This document shows positions 42,355 through 50,715 of a DNA stretch of 64,000 nucleotides, in pieces; position 1 is the first letter of the stretch; every line of letters starts with the position of its first letter. A program made the translations under genes and the position numbers. Source of the stretch: JAOUEA01 sp963821925 (GTDB lineage: Bacteria; Actinomycetota; UBA4738; HRBIN12). A model generated the notes under the pieces. The model saw only the letters and a program-made list of their open reading frames with translations, searched no databases and had not been told where the DNA came from. The stretch lies in contig CAWGFO010000010.1 in the NCBI GenBank assembly GCA_963821925.1, forward strand, positions 62,001 to 126,000, in the 5' to 3' direction.

Positions 42355-42953
42355 CCTCGATCCTCGTCGTCTGCACGGGCAACATCTGCCGCTCCCCGAT
42401 GGCCGAGGGCTTCCTCCGTGACGCCCTGATCCGCCGTTTCGGCGACCGGGCTCCCGGCGTGTCGTCGGCGGGCACGATCGGGTGGACCGGATCGCCCGCG
42501 AGCCCTGAGTCGGTCATCGCCGCCGGGGAGCGGGGGAGCGACATCGAGTCCCACCAGGCCCGCGAGCTCCGGCCGCCGATGATCGAGGGAGCCGACCTGA
42601 TCCTGTGCATGGCCGGCGAGCACCGCGACGCGGTGGTGGCGGACGTGCCGGAGGCGGCGGCCCGGACGTTCACGCTGAAGGCCCTCGTGCGGTTGCTCGA
42701 GGCGCTGCCGCCGGCCACGCCCGTGGACGATCCCGACGCGTTCGTCGACCGGGTCGCCGCCGCGCACGAACTGCGGCTCGAGGGCGAGGCGCGCAACCCG
42801 CACGACGAGGACATCTCCGATCCGCTCGGCCTCCCGCTCGACACCTACCGGGCGATCGCGTGGGAGCTCGACGGGTGGAACGCGCGACTGATCGACGGGC
42901 TCTTCGGGGCGGAGCCGGGGGCGACGGCGGGGTCCGTCGAGGAGGCGGGATGA
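42351..42953 (+). CDS. Low-molecular-weight protein tyrosine phosphatase
   Basis: Cytoplasmic phosphatase of the LMW-PTP/YwlE group, which acts on phospho-tyrosine or phospho-arginine. The 200-residue protein has the signature VVCTGNICRSP with nucleophile Cys8 and Arg14, and SSAGTIGWTGSPASPESV downstream. It is about 45 residues longer than the usual 155, the extra part being a mid-region insertion around LPPATPVDDPDAFVDRV. The general-acid Asp is probably in HDEDISDPLG. It starts with an ATGA overlap and ends with one at rpiB. Confidence 0.9.
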   Translation: MTSILVVCTGNICRSPMAEGFLRDALIRRFGDRAPGVSSAGTIGWTGSPASPESVIAAGERGSDIESHQARELRPPMIEGADLILCMAGEHRDAVVADVPEAAARTFTLKALVRLLEALPPATPVDDPDAFVDRVAAAHELRLEGEARNPHDEDISDPLGLPLDTYRAIAWELDGWNARLIDGLFGAEPGATAGSVEEAG

Positions 42954-43396
42954 GGATCGCGATCGCCTGCGACCACGCCGGCTTCCCCTTGAAGGAGGAC
43001 CTGAAGGTCTTCCTCGAGCACGAGGGGCACGAGGTGACGGACCACGGCACGCATTCACCCGAGCCCGTCGACTATCCGGCGTTCTGTGCGGCGGCGGCGC
43101 GCGCCGTCTCGGCCGGCGAGGCCGACCGCGCGATCCTGACGGGAGGCTCGGGCCAGGGCGAGCAGATCGTCGCGAACAAGGTCCACGGGATCCGGGCCGC
43201 GCTCTGCCACGACCTGTACCTCGCGCGGCTCTCGCGCGCGCATAACGACGCGAACGTGCTGAGCATGGGGGCGCGTGTGATCGCGCCCGCCTACGCTCGA
43301 GAGATCGTCCGAGTATGGCTGGCCACCCCGTTCGAGGGGGGCCGGCACCAGCCGAGGTTGGATCAGATCGCGAGTATCGAACGGGGGGAGTCATGA
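42950..43396 (+). CDS. rpiB: Ribose-5-phosphate isomerase B
   Basis: Interconverts ribose 5-phosphate and ribulose 5-phosphate. The 148-residue protein begins MRIAIACDHAGFPLKEDL and has VDYPAFCAAAARAV. The catalytic loop is ILTGGSGQGEQIVANKVHG, where Glu71 replaces the catalytic Cys of the E. coli enzyme, as in the mycobacterial RpiB subtype. HNDANVLSMGARV closes the site. It is joined to its neighbours by ATGA overlaps. Confidence 0.94.
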   Translation: MRIAIACDHAGFPLKEDLKVFLEHEGHEVTDHGTHSPEPVDYPAFCAAAARAVSAGEADRAILTGGSGQGEQIVANKVHGIRAALCHDLYLARLSRAHNDANVLSMGARVIAPAYAREIVRVWLATPFEGGRHQPRLDQIASIERGES

Positions 43397-44658
43397 GGGA
43401 GTACGCAGCGGACTGGGAGGCCCTGAAGGCCACCGACCCGGAGGTCGCCGACGCGATCGCCGGCGAACTGAACCGTGAGCGCACGAACCTGCGCCTGATC
43501 GCGTCCGAGAACTTCGCGAGCCCTGCCGTCCTCGCGGCGGTCGGCTCGACGATGACCAACAAGTACGCCGAGGGCTACCCGGGCCGGCGATACTACGGCG
43601 GGTGCGAGTTCGTCGACGTCACCGAGCGGCTCGCGATCGACCGGGCGAAGCAGCTCTTCGGAGCCGACCACGCGAACGTGCAGTCGCACGCCGGTGCCCA
43701 GGCCAACATGGCGGTCTTCGGGGCGTTCCTCACCCCCGGCGATGCCAGCGAGAAGGTGCTCGGCATGGTGCTCGCACACGGCGGCCACCTCACCCACGGA
43801 TCGCCGGTCAACGTGAGCGGCATGTGGTTCAACTTCGTCGGCTACGAGGTGGACCGCGAGACCGAGCAGCTCGACATGGACCGGGTGCGCGACCTCGCCA
43901 AGGCCGAGAGGCCGAAGATCATCCTGGCCGGCTACACCGCGTACCCGCGTGAGATCGACTTCGCCGCGTTCCGCTCGATCGCCGACGAGGTCGGCGCGAT
44001 CCTGTGGGTCGACGCGAGCCACTTCATCGGGCTGGTTGCGGGAGGGGCGTACCCGAGCCCCGTGCCGCACGCCGACGTCGTGACGTTCACGACGCACAAG
44101 GCGCTCCGTGGCCCGCGCGGCGCGATGATCCTGTGCCGTGAGGAACACGCGAAGGCGATCGACAAGGCCGTCTTCCCGATGATGCAGGGCGGCCCGCTCG
44201 AGCACGCGATCGCGGGCAAGGCCGTGGCGCTGAAGGAGGCGATGTCGGACGACTTCAAGGCGTACGCCGAGCGCACGGTCCGCGACGCGCGCGCCCTGGC
44301 CGCCGGGCTCGCCGAGGAAGGACTGCGCATCGTCTCCGGCGGTACCGACTCGCACCTGATCCTCGCCGACGTGCGCCCGCTCGGGGTCGACGGCAAGGAG
44401 GCGGAGCGCGTGGCCGACGAGGTGGCGATCGCCCTGAACAAGAACCAGATCCCCTACGACCCGAACCCGCCGTCGTCGCCCTCGGGCATCCGCGTGGGCA
44501 CGCCGGGCGTCTCCACCCAGGGGATGGATGAGCCGGAGATGCGCGAGATCGCGAGCATCCTCGGCGACGCGCTCCGCGCCCCCGACGACGCGGGCGTCAA
44601 GGAGAAGGCCCGTGCCCGGGTCCTCGACCTGATGCAACGCTTCCCGGTCTACCCGTAG
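43393..44658 (+). CDS. glyA: Serine hydroxymethyltransferase
   Basis: PLP enzyme that makes glycine and methylene-tetrahydrofolate from serine. The 421-residue protein has RTNLRLIASENFASPAVLAA, the tyrosine-rich YAEGYPGRRYYGGCE, the active-site lysine in TFTTHKALRGPRGAM and the C-terminal NPPSSPSGIRVGTPGVSTQG. GGGGGGAG lies directly before the ATG, giving it its own ribosome site despite the ATGA overlap with rpiB. It closes the prfA-to-glyA operon, as a GC-rich hairpin follows. Confidence 0.96.
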   Translation: MREYAADWEALKATDPEVADAIAGELNRERTNLRLIASENFASPAVLAAVGSTMTNKYAEGYPGRRYYGGCEFVDVTERLAIDRAKQLFGADHANVQSHAGAQANMAVFGAFLTPGDASEKVLGMVLAHGGHLTHGSPVNVSGMWFNFVGYEVDRETEQLDMDRVRDLAKAERPKIILAGYTAYPREIDFAAFRSIADEVGAILWVDASHFIGLVAGGAYPSPVPHADVVTFTTHKALRGPRGAMILCREEHAKAIDKAVFPMMQGGPLEHAIAGKAVALKEAMSDDFKAYAERTVRDARALAAGLAEEGLRIVSGGTDSHLILADVRPLGVDGKEAERVADEVAIALNKNQIPYDPNPPSSPSGIRVGTPGVSTQGMDEPEMREIASILGDALRAPDDAGVKEKARARVLDLMQRFPVYP

Positions 44659-44664
44659 CGCGAT

Positions 44665-44681
44665 GCCCGGTGCTGCCGGGC
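44665..44681 (+). terminator. Short GC-rich hairpin after glyA
   Basis: GCCCGG-TGCTG-CCGGGC forms a 6-bp stem with a 5-base loop 6 bases after the glyA stop. Overlapping GGGCCCGG repeats lie just downstream (to 44708). There is no U-tract, so it may be a weak terminator or an mRNA 3'-end structure. Confidence 0.35.
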
Positions 44682-44724
44682 CCGGTTGCCGACGGAGCGG
44701 CCGGGCCCGCAGACTGGTCCCACC

Positions 44725-45921
44725 GTGGTCGCCTACCTGATCGTCTTCGTGGCCTGCGCGGCCACCACGTTCGTCGCGACCCCAGCGGTGCGCCGCATCG
44801 TCGTGCGGTACGGCGCGATCGACCAGCCGAACGACCGGAAGGTCCACCCCGTCGCGACCCCGACGATGGGCGGGCTCGCGATGTACGTCGGGGTCGTCGT
44901 CGGGCTGGCGGTCTCCTACTTCCTGCCGTTCTTCTCGGATGTGCACGCCGCGAGCCCCGAACCGGTCGCGACCTTCGTGACCTGCACCTTGATCGTGGCC
45001 CTCGGCGCGATCGACGACCTCCGCGGGATCATGGCCCTCACGAAGTTCACCGGCCAGGTGTTCGTTGCGGGGATCCTGATCCTGATGGGCATGGAGCTCA
45101 GCTACTTCTGGTTCCCGGGCCTCGGCATCTTCGTCCTGCTGGGCTCGGATATGAGCGTGCTGATCACGATCCTGTGGGTCGTGGCGTTCGTGAACGCCGT
45201 GAACCTCGTGGACGGCCTCGACGGCCTGGCGGCCGGGATGGTCGCGATCGCGGCCGGGGCGTTCTTCCTGTACATGACGCGCTCACCGAGCCCCTTCGGC
45301 GACGCCTCGGAGGCCGCGCTGATCTCCGCGGTGACCGCCGGGGTGTGCGTGGGCTTCCTGCCGTGGAACTTCAACCCCGCGAAGATCTTCATGGGCGACT
45401 CCGGGTCGATGCTGCTCGGGCTGCTGCTCGCGATCTCGACGATCTCGGGCGTGGGCCGCAACCCGTACTCGCCGAGCACGGGCGACTTCGCCGCGATCGC
45501 GATCCCGCTCCTCGTGCCGCTCCTCGTCCTGTTCATCCCGTTCCTCGACGTGCTGCTCGCGATCGTGCGCCGGGTCTGGCGGCACCAGGGGATCGGGGTG
45601 GCCGACAAGGAGCACATCCACCACCGGTTGCTCGACATCGGGCACAGTCACAAGCAGGCGGTCCTGCTGATGTACCTGTGGAGCGCGCTGATCTCCGGGA
45701 GCGCCCTCGCGATCGGCCTGATCGACGGGCGGTTCGCGGCGGGACTCGTGCTGGCGGGCGCGGTGGTGTTGTTCCTGATCACCGCGCTCCCGCGGCTCAC
45801 GGAGCGCCGCCGCAACGGCGACGAGCCTCCCCACGGCGAGCACACCGGCGAGGAACCCCCGCCGGACGACGACGGCAGAGCGGCCGCGTCGGCGGGCCCG
45901 GTCTCCGACACCCCGGGATGA
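44725..45921 (+). CDS. wecA: Undecaprenyl-phosphate N-acetylglucosamine 1-phosphate transferase family
   Basis: Membrane enzyme that attaches a sugar 1-phosphate to undecaprenyl phosphate, the first lipid-linked step of cell-wall polymer synthesis. About 398 residues with 10-11 hydrophobic helices. Family motifs: DRKVHPVATPTMGGLAMY, LGAIDDLRGIMALTKF, the catalytic Asp region AVNLVDGLDGLAAGM, KIFMGDSGSMLLG and EHIHHRLLDIGH. The GTG at 44725 (VVAYLIVF) is preferred because the first helix begins there; an in-frame TTG at 44686 would lie inside a hairpin. A hydrophilic tail of about 45 residues ends the protein. It corresponds in order to rfe of M. tuberculosis. Confidence 0.92.
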   Translation: MVAYLIVFVACAATTFVATPAVRRIVVRYGAIDQPNDRKVHPVATPTMGGLAMYVGVVVGLAVSYFLPFFSDVHAASPEPVATFVTCTLIVALGAIDDLRGIMALTKFTGQVFVAGILILMGMELSYFWFPGLGIFVLLGSDMSVLITILWVVAFVNAVNLVDGLDGLAAGMVAIAAGAFFLYMTRSPSPFGDASEAALISAVTAGVCVGFLPWNFNPAKIFMGDSGSMLLGLLLAISTISGVGRNPYSPSTGDFAAIAIPLLVPLLVLFIPFLDVLLAIVRRVWRHQGIGVADKEHIHHRLLDIGHSHKQAVLLMYLWSALISGSALAIGLIDGRFAAGLVLAGAVVLFLITALPRLTERRRNGDEPPHGEHTGEEPPPDDDGRAAASAGPVSDTPG

Positions 45922-45931
45922 CATGCTGCAG

Positions 45932-45968
45932 TCCTCGCCCTTGTCCGTTCCGTACAAGTGGGTGAGGA
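45932..45968. promoter_or_regulatory. Imperfect inverted repeat after wecA
   Basis: TCCTCGCCCTTGT and ACAAGTGGGTGAGGA are imperfect complements around a 9-base centre, in the 150-base gap between wecA and the second pot operon. It could terminate wecA transcription or be an operator. GATAAT at 46011 and a strong AGGAG at 46061 are nearer the next gene, so a promoter for that operon probably lies between. Confidence 0.35.
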
Positions 45969-46071
45969 TGGCTGTCCGAACCCGAGGGTCCGTGACTAGG
46001 AAGAACGGGTGATAATCGCCGCCGCCCTGTGGCATCATGCGCGGGCGTTGATGGGGTTCTAGGAGTAGGGG

Positions 46072-47205
46072 GTGGCCGTGCCGGAGATCGACGTACGCCT
46101 CGAACGGGTCTCCAAGATGTTCGGGGACGTGGCAGCGGTGGACGACCTGTCCCTCGACATCGAAGAGGGCGAGTTCTTCAGCTTGCTGGGCCCGTCGGGC
46201 TGTGGGAAGACGACGACGCTCCGCATGATCGGCGGGTTCGAGGATCCGACGTACGGCACCGTCTACCTGGGCGGACGCGACGTCACCGACCTGCCTCCGT
46301 ACAAGCGCGACGTCAACACGGTCTTCCAGTCGTACGCGCTGTTCCCGCACCTCGACGTGAAGGAGAACGTGGCGTTCGGGCTGCGGCGCAAGAAGGTCGA
46401 CAAGGCCGAGATCGAGACGAGGGTCAAGGACGCCATGACGCTCGTCGACCTGATCGGGTTCGAGACCCGGAAGCCGCCGCAGATGTCGGGTGGACAGCAG
46501 CAGCGCGTCGCGCTCGCACGGGCGCTCGTGAACCACCCCAAGGTGCTCCTGCTCGACGAGCCGCTCGGCGCCCTCGACCTGAAGCTCCGCAAGCAGATGC
46601 AGCTCGAGCTCAAGCGGATCCAGCAGGAGGTCGGCATCACGTTCATCTACGTGACGCACGACCAGGAAGAGGCCATGACGATGTCGAACCGCTTCGCCGT
46701 CATGCGCCTCGGCAAGATCGAGCAGCTCGGGGATCCCGAGATGGTCTATGAGAACCCCGCCACGGAGTTCGTCGCCGGGTTCCTGGGCGCCTCGAACATG
46801 CTCGAGGGCGACCTCGAGGCAGGGTCGAACGGCGTCGCCACCGTGTCGCTGCGCGGCGGCGGTGTGGTGCGGCTCCCCACGAGCCGCGTGCCTTCCGACG
46901 CGCACGGCACCGTGAAGGTCGGCGTGCGCCCGGAGAAGCTCACGATCACGAGAGGGGAGGACGCCACCGTCCCCGAGGGGGTCAACCACGTATCCGGCCG
47001 CGTCACGATGACCACCTACATCGGCGTGAGCCACCAGTACAAGGTCGAGGCGGTGGGCGGCACGATCATGACCGCCTACGTGCAGAACCTGGGCCACGAG
47101 GACGCTCCCCGACAGGGCGAGGCCGTCACGGTCTCCTGGAGGCCCGAGCACACGTTCGCGGTCGTCCCCCAGGAGGGCTTGATCATGGAGGAGGACGAAG
47201 CATGA
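46072..47205 (+). CDS. potA: Polyamine-type ABC transporter ATP-binding protein (copy 2)
   Basis: ATPase of a second PotABCD-type importer, 377 residues. It shows Walker A GPSGCGKTTTLRMI, Q-loop FQSYALFPH, signature MSGGQQQRVALARAL, Walker B VLLLDEPLGALD and switch His in YVTHDQEEAM. A TOBE-type C-terminal domain contains VKVGVRPEKLTI. GTG 46072 lies 6 bases after AGGAG; GTG 46078 is an alternative. The protein aligns throughout with copy 1 but differs at many positions, so the duplication is old. Its stop overlaps the next start. Confidence 0.93.
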   Translation: MAVPEIDVRLERVSKMFGDVAAVDDLSLDIEEGEFFSLLGPSGCGKTTTLRMIGGFEDPTYGTVYLGGRDVTDLPPYKRDVNTVFQSYALFPHLDVKENVAFGLRRKKVDKAEIETRVKDAMTLVDLIGFETRKPPQMSGGQQQRVALARALVNHPKVLLLDEPLGALDLKLRKQMQLELKRIQQEVGITFIYVTHDQEEAMTMSNRFAVMRLGKIEQLGDPEMVYENPATEFVAGFLGASNMLEGDLEAGSNGVATVSLRGGGVVRLPTSRVPSDAHGTVKVGVRPEKLTITRGEDATVPEGVNHVSGRVTMTTYIGVSHQYKVEAVGGTIMTAYVQNLGHEDAPRQGEAVTVSWRPEHTFAVVPQEGLIMEEDEA

Positions 47206-48494
47206 CGGAGGACCGCAGGACGCCCGACCCGGCGTTCGCCGCGTCACTGATGCGCGGCATGACCCAGCGCCGGATCTCCCGTCGCGATCTGATCAAGTAC
47301 GGCGGGGCCACGGTCGGCACCCTGAGCCTCGCCTCGATCCTCGCGGCATGCGGTGGCGACACGGCTCCCGGGAGCGGCGGCCAGCCGAGCGGTGCGACGG
47401 TCGACTTCGGCGCCCAGGCCGGCGACACCGTCAACTTCGCCAACTGGCCGCTCTACATCGACAAGGGGAAGCTGCCCGACGGCAGCAAGGGGTACCCGTC
47501 GTTGTACAAGTTCCAGCAGGAGACCGGTATCACGGTCAACTACAACGACGAGATCCAGGGCAACGCCGACTTCTTCGGCGAGATCCTGCCGCAGCTCCAG
47601 GCCGGGCAGGACACCGGGCGCGACATCATCGTGATCACGAACGGCCGGGAGCTCAACGCCTTGATCGTCAACGGATGGCTCACGGAGCTGGACGCCTCGA
47701 TGCGGCCGAACTTCGACGCGAACGCGGCCACGTGGGCGAAGGACCCCGACTTCGATCCCGGGAACAAGTTCTCGATGGCCTGGCAGTCCGGGCTCACCGG
47801 GCTGGGCTGGAACAACGACAAGGTGAGTCGGCCGCTCACCAAGATGGACGACCTGATGAACCCCGATATCGTCGGGACGAATTCGGTCGGCATGCTGAAG
47901 GCCGACATGCCCGACCTCGTGATGATCAACCTCGGCATCGTCCCGGCCGAGTCCACGCCGGAGGACTGGAAGGCCGCGGCGGAGTGGATCCAGAAGCTCA
48001 AGGATTCCGGCACGGTGCGGACGTTCTACGACCAGGGCTACATCGACGACTTCACGGCGGGAAACCTCTCCGCGAGCATGGTCTGGTCCGGCGACGTCCT
48101 CTACTACAAGATCTGGGAGAACGCCCCCTATGATTTCGCCGTGCCCGAGGGCGGCGCCCTCCTGTGGATCGACAACATGCTGATCCCGGCCAACTCCGCC
48201 AATCCCCAGGGCGCCTACCAGCTGATGGACTTCGTCTACAAGCCCGAGATCGCCCAGCTGATCACCGAGTGGGTGCTCTACATGTCGCCCGTGCCGGCGG
48301 TGCAGGACCTGATCGCCCAGCACGCCAGCGAGGAGACCGGCGCGTATGCCGCCGACCTCGAGGCCACGGCGACGAGCCCGTACCTGTGGCCCGATGAGGC
48401 GCTGCTCGCGCAGACGCCGTTCGGCCGCAACCTCACGACCGATGCCGAGCGCGAGGAGTGGGACAGCATCTTCATCCCGCTGACGGAGTCGTAA
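47202..48494 (+). CDS. potD: Polyamine-type substrate-binding lipoprotein with Tat signal (copy 2)
   Basis: Extracytoplasmic receptor of the second importer, 430 residues. Unlike copy 1 it has a twin-arginine signal (RRISRRDLIKYGG) followed by a hydrophobic stretch and lipobox LAAC, so it should be exported folded and lipid-anchored. Core features of the PotD family are VNFANWPLYID (opening strand), GITVNYNDEIQGN, DIIVITNGRELNALIVNGWL, VWSGDVLYYKI and LLWIDNMLIPANSANPQGAY. The sequence is uninterrupted. ATGA overlap with potA couples them. The ligand is inferred from family only. Confidence 0.92.
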   Translation: MTEDRRTPDPAFAASLMRGMTQRRISRRDLIKYGGATVGTLSLASILAACGGDTAPGSGGQPSGATVDFGAQAGDTVNFANWPLYIDKGKLPDGSKGYPSLYKFQQETGITVNYNDEIQGNADFFGEILPQLQAGQDTGRDIIVITNGRELNALIVNGWLTELDASMRPNFDANAATWAKDPDFDPGNKFSMAWQSGLTGLGWNNDKVSRPLTKMDDLMNPDIVGTNSVGMLKADMPDLVMINLGIVPAESTPEDWKAAAEWIQKLKDSGTVRTFYDQGYIDDFTAGNLSASMVWSGDVLYYKIWENAPYDFAVPEGGALLWIDNMLIPANSANPQGAYQLMDFVYKPEIAQLITEWVLYMSPVPAVQDLIAQHASEETGAYAADLEATATSPYLWPDEALLAQTPFGRNLTTDAEREEWDSIFIPLTES

Positions 48495-48496
48495 GG

Positions 48497-49456
48497 GTGC
48501 CCCAAGATCAGGCCAAGGATCTTGCGCTCCTGACGGCCACCGTCGCCGGTCAGACCGGCGACGGGCCACCCGGGCGCGCGGACCAGTTCTTGGCCAAGCG
48601 CCGACAGCGGGTGGCCTACGGTTTGTTGGCGCCGGGGGCGGTCTACCTCATGTTCGCGTTCATCGTTCCGCTGACCCTGGTCGTGTACACCTCGCTCGAG
48701 AGCGGAGGCCTGCTGTCGGGTGGCTACTCGTTCTCCTGGGCGTTCGACAACTACGTCACGGCGTTGACCGACTTCAAGACCTTCTACGCGCGGTCGTTGG
48801 TCTACTCGGGCCTGGCGACGGTGTTCTGCATCCTGCTCGCGTACCCGATGGCGTACTGGATCGCGTTCTACGCCGGGAAGTGGAAGTCGACGTTGTTCTT
48901 CCTGATCCTGGTGCCGTTCTTCGTCTCGTTCGTGATCCGCACGGTGCAGTGGAAGTTCCTGCTCGCCGACGACGGGGTGATCTTCGGTCCCCTGAAGACG
49001 CTCGGTCTCCTGCCGGAGACGTTCCACGTGCTCGCCACGCCGGTCGCGGTCGTGGCCGGCATCACGTACAACTTCCTACCGTTCACCGCGCTGCCCCTCT
49101 ACGTCGCGCTGGATCGGATCGACAAGCGACTGGTCGAGGCGGCCAAGGACCTGTACGCGACGAAGTTCGAGGCGTTCCGCAAGGTCGTGCTGCCGTTGTC
49201 GTTCCCCGGGCTGTTCGCGGCCGTGATCCTCACCTTCGTGCCGGCCACCGGTGACTACGTGAACTCCAGCGTGCTGGGGTCGAACAAGACCACGATGATC
49301 GGGCAGATCATCCAGTCGAAATTCCTCGTGGAGGCCGACTATCCGCAGGCCGCCGCGCTCTCCGTGATCCTGATGGTGGGCATGCTGGTGATCGCCCTGA
49401 TCTACGCACGGGTGCTGGGCACCGAGGACGCGGCCTTGGCCGCGGCGGCGGCATGA
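48497..49456 (+). CDS. potB: Polyamine-type ABC permease PotB (copy 2)
   Basis: Permease subunit, 319 residues, with an extra N-terminal cytoplasmic stretch of about 45 residues before the first helix (VAYGLLAPGAVYLMFAFIVP). The EAA coupling loop is EAAKDLYATKFEAFRKVVLP, and helices flank LIPVPFF-like LILVPFFVSFVIRTVQW and LTFVPATGDYVNSSVLGSN. The GTG start is two bases after the potD stop. Its stop overlaps the potC start (ATGA). Confidence 0.92.
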   Translation: MPQDQAKDLALLTATVAGQTGDGPPGRADQFLAKRRQRVAYGLLAPGAVYLMFAFIVPLTLVVYTSLESGGLLSGGYSFSWAFDNYVTALTDFKTFYARSLVYSGLATVFCILLAYPMAYWIAFYAGKWKSTLFFLILVPFFVSFVIRTVQWKFLLADDGVIFGPLKTLGLLPETFHVLATPVAVVAGITYNFLPFTALPLYVALDRIDKRLVEAAKDLYATKFEAFRKVVLPLSFPGLFAAVILTFVPATGDYVNSSVLGSNKTTMIGQIIQSKFLVEADYPQAAALSVILMVGMLVIALIYARVLGTEDAALAAAAA

Positions 49457-50346
49457 GCGCGGCCACGATCGATCGATCGGGCGTCGACCGCGGTCCGCTC
49501 CGCAAGCAGCGCCGGCGATGGACGTTCTACATCCTGCCGGTGTTCACGATCGCGATGATCGTCTACCTGGCGGCGCCGATCTTCATCATGATCCTCTTCT
49601 CGTTCAACAAGCTCGTAGGTGAACGGCAGGTCGCCACCTTCACGTGCTGCACGCTCGACTGGTGGCGTGAGATGTTCGGCGTCCAGGGGCTGAACAAGGC
49701 GATCGCGACCTCGATCAAGGTCGCGATCCCCGCGTCGATCATCGCGGCCGCGATCGGGGCCCTGATCGGGCTGGTGCTGGGCCGCTACCGGTTCGGCGGC
49801 CGGGGTCTCACGAACTTCGTGATCTTCCTCGCGATCGCGATCCCCGAGATCGTGCTCGCGTCGGCGCTGCTCTCGATGTTCGTGCAGGCGACGACGCCGC
49901 TCGGATACGGCACGATCCTCTTCAGCCACATCGGGTTCTCGATCGCGTTCGTCGCCATCACGGTGCGCGCCCGCGTGCAGGGGCTCGACCGGTCGCTGGA
50001 GAACGCGGCGCAGGACCTGTTCGCGACGCCGTTCCAGGCGTTCGTGCGTGTCACGCTCCCGCTGATCATGCCGGGCATCGTGGCAGGGTTCCTGCTTGCG
50101 TTCGTGCTCTCCCTCGACGACTTCGTGATCACGAACTTCGTGGGCGGCTCGGTGAACACGTTCCCGGTGTGGGTGTACGGCGCGTCGCGCATCGGGGTCC
50201 CACCGCAGGTGAACGTCTGGGGCACGATCCTGTTCCTGGCGGGCCTCCTGACGGCCGGGCTGAACCTCGCCAGCAGCTTCCGCTCGAGCCGCAAGGCGTC
50301 GGTGGTCGTCTCGACCGCGCCGGTGGTCCAGGCGTCGAGCAAGTGA
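49453..50346 (+). CDS. potC: Polyamine-type ABC permease PotC (copy 2)
   Basis: Second permease subunit, 297 residues. Six hydrophobic segments are visible, starting WTFYILPVFTIAMIVYLAAP. The coupling loop is ENAAQDLFATPFQAFVRVTL and the conserved FVLSLDDFVITNFVGG follows, as in PotC. It ends the second pot operon; a 150-base gap with a Crp-like site and a strong promoter separates it from the ATP synthase genes. Confidence 0.92.
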   Translation: MSAATIDRSGVDRGPLRKQRRRWTFYILPVFTIAMIVYLAAPIFIMILFSFNKLVGERQVATFTCCTLDWWREMFGVQGLNKAIATSIKVAIPASIIAAAIGALIGLVLGRYRFGGRGLTNFVIFLAIAIPEIVLASALLSMFVQATTPLGYGTILFSHIGFSIAFVAITVRARVQGLDRSLENAAQDLFATPFQAFVRVTLPLIMPGIVAGFLLAFVLSLDDFVITNFVGGSVNTFPVWVYGASRIGVPPQVNVWGTILFLAGLLTAGLNLASSFRSSRKASVVVSTAPVVQASSK

Positions 50347-50391
50347 CGTCGTCGGGCCAGGCGTCCCGAGGGCGCCGGAAGCCCGCGACTT

Positions 50392-50407
50392 CGTGAATCT
50401 TTTCACA
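50392..50407. promoter_or_regulatory. Crp/Fnr-family-like operator upstream of the ATP synthase operon
   Basis: C-GTGA-ATCTTT-TCAC-A matches the TGTGA-N6-TCACA consensus of Crp-type regulators at 9 of 10 symmetric positions. The centre lies about 94 bases upstream of the predicted transcription start near 50494, a spacing used by upstream activator sites. A larger TCGTGA...TCACGA repeat overlaps it (50391-50416). The regulator itself is not in the window. Confidence 0.5.
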
Positions 50408-50457
50408 AGGTCACGAGAAAACACCCTCTGACCTGCGGAAACGCATGTTGCGATCCT

Positions 50458-50487
50458 TTGACGGGCCTCCGGCCTCCTGCCTATACT
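50458..50487 (+). promoter_or_regulatory. Strong sigma70-type promoter of the ATP synthase operon
   Basis: TTGACG at 50458 and TATACT at 50482 are 18 bases apart, a near-consensus vegetative promoter. The -10 ends 9 bases before the ATG at 50497, so the transcript would begin within about three bases of the start codon and be essentially leaderless. Confidence 0.7.
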
Positions 50488-50496
50488 GAACCGCTC

Positions 50497-50715
50497 ATGC
50501 CGGGACGCGACCAAGGGGAAGCGTGGAGGGGTGCGAACCAGGCCTGGAGCGCGATCGGCACCATGCTCGCCGGCATCGTCGTGTGGGGAGGGGTCGGTTG
50601 GCTCCTGGACCGTTGGCTCGGCTTCGACGGGCTGTTCCTCCCGATCGGGATGGTGCTCGGTGTGAGCGTGGCGATCTGGTTGATCTACCTCCGATATGGC
50701 AGAAACCCTGACTGA
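50497..50715 (+). CDS. atpZ: AtpZ/AtpI-like small membrane protein
   Basis: First gene of the ATP synthase operon. The 72-residue protein has two membrane helices (GTMLAGIVVWGGVGWLLDRW and FLPIGMVLGVSVAIWLIYLRY) with the conserved G-W-L-x-D turn of the AtpZ (ATPase_gene1) family. Such proteins aid Fo assembly or cation supply to the synthase. ATG 50497 is fixed by the promoter just upstream, as a TTG further up would lie inside the -35 element. It overlaps the next gene by 20 bases. Confidence 0.85.
   Translation: MPGRDQGEAWRGANQAWSAIGTMLAGIVVWGGVGWLLDRWLGFDGLFLPIGMVLGVSVAIWLIYLRYGRNPD

Noticed and set aside
42351..43396. Arsenate reductase role for the LMW phosphatase
   Set aside because: It lacks the extra Cys pair of arsenate reductases and sits in the prfA-glyA operon, where the YwlE-type phosphatase is expected.
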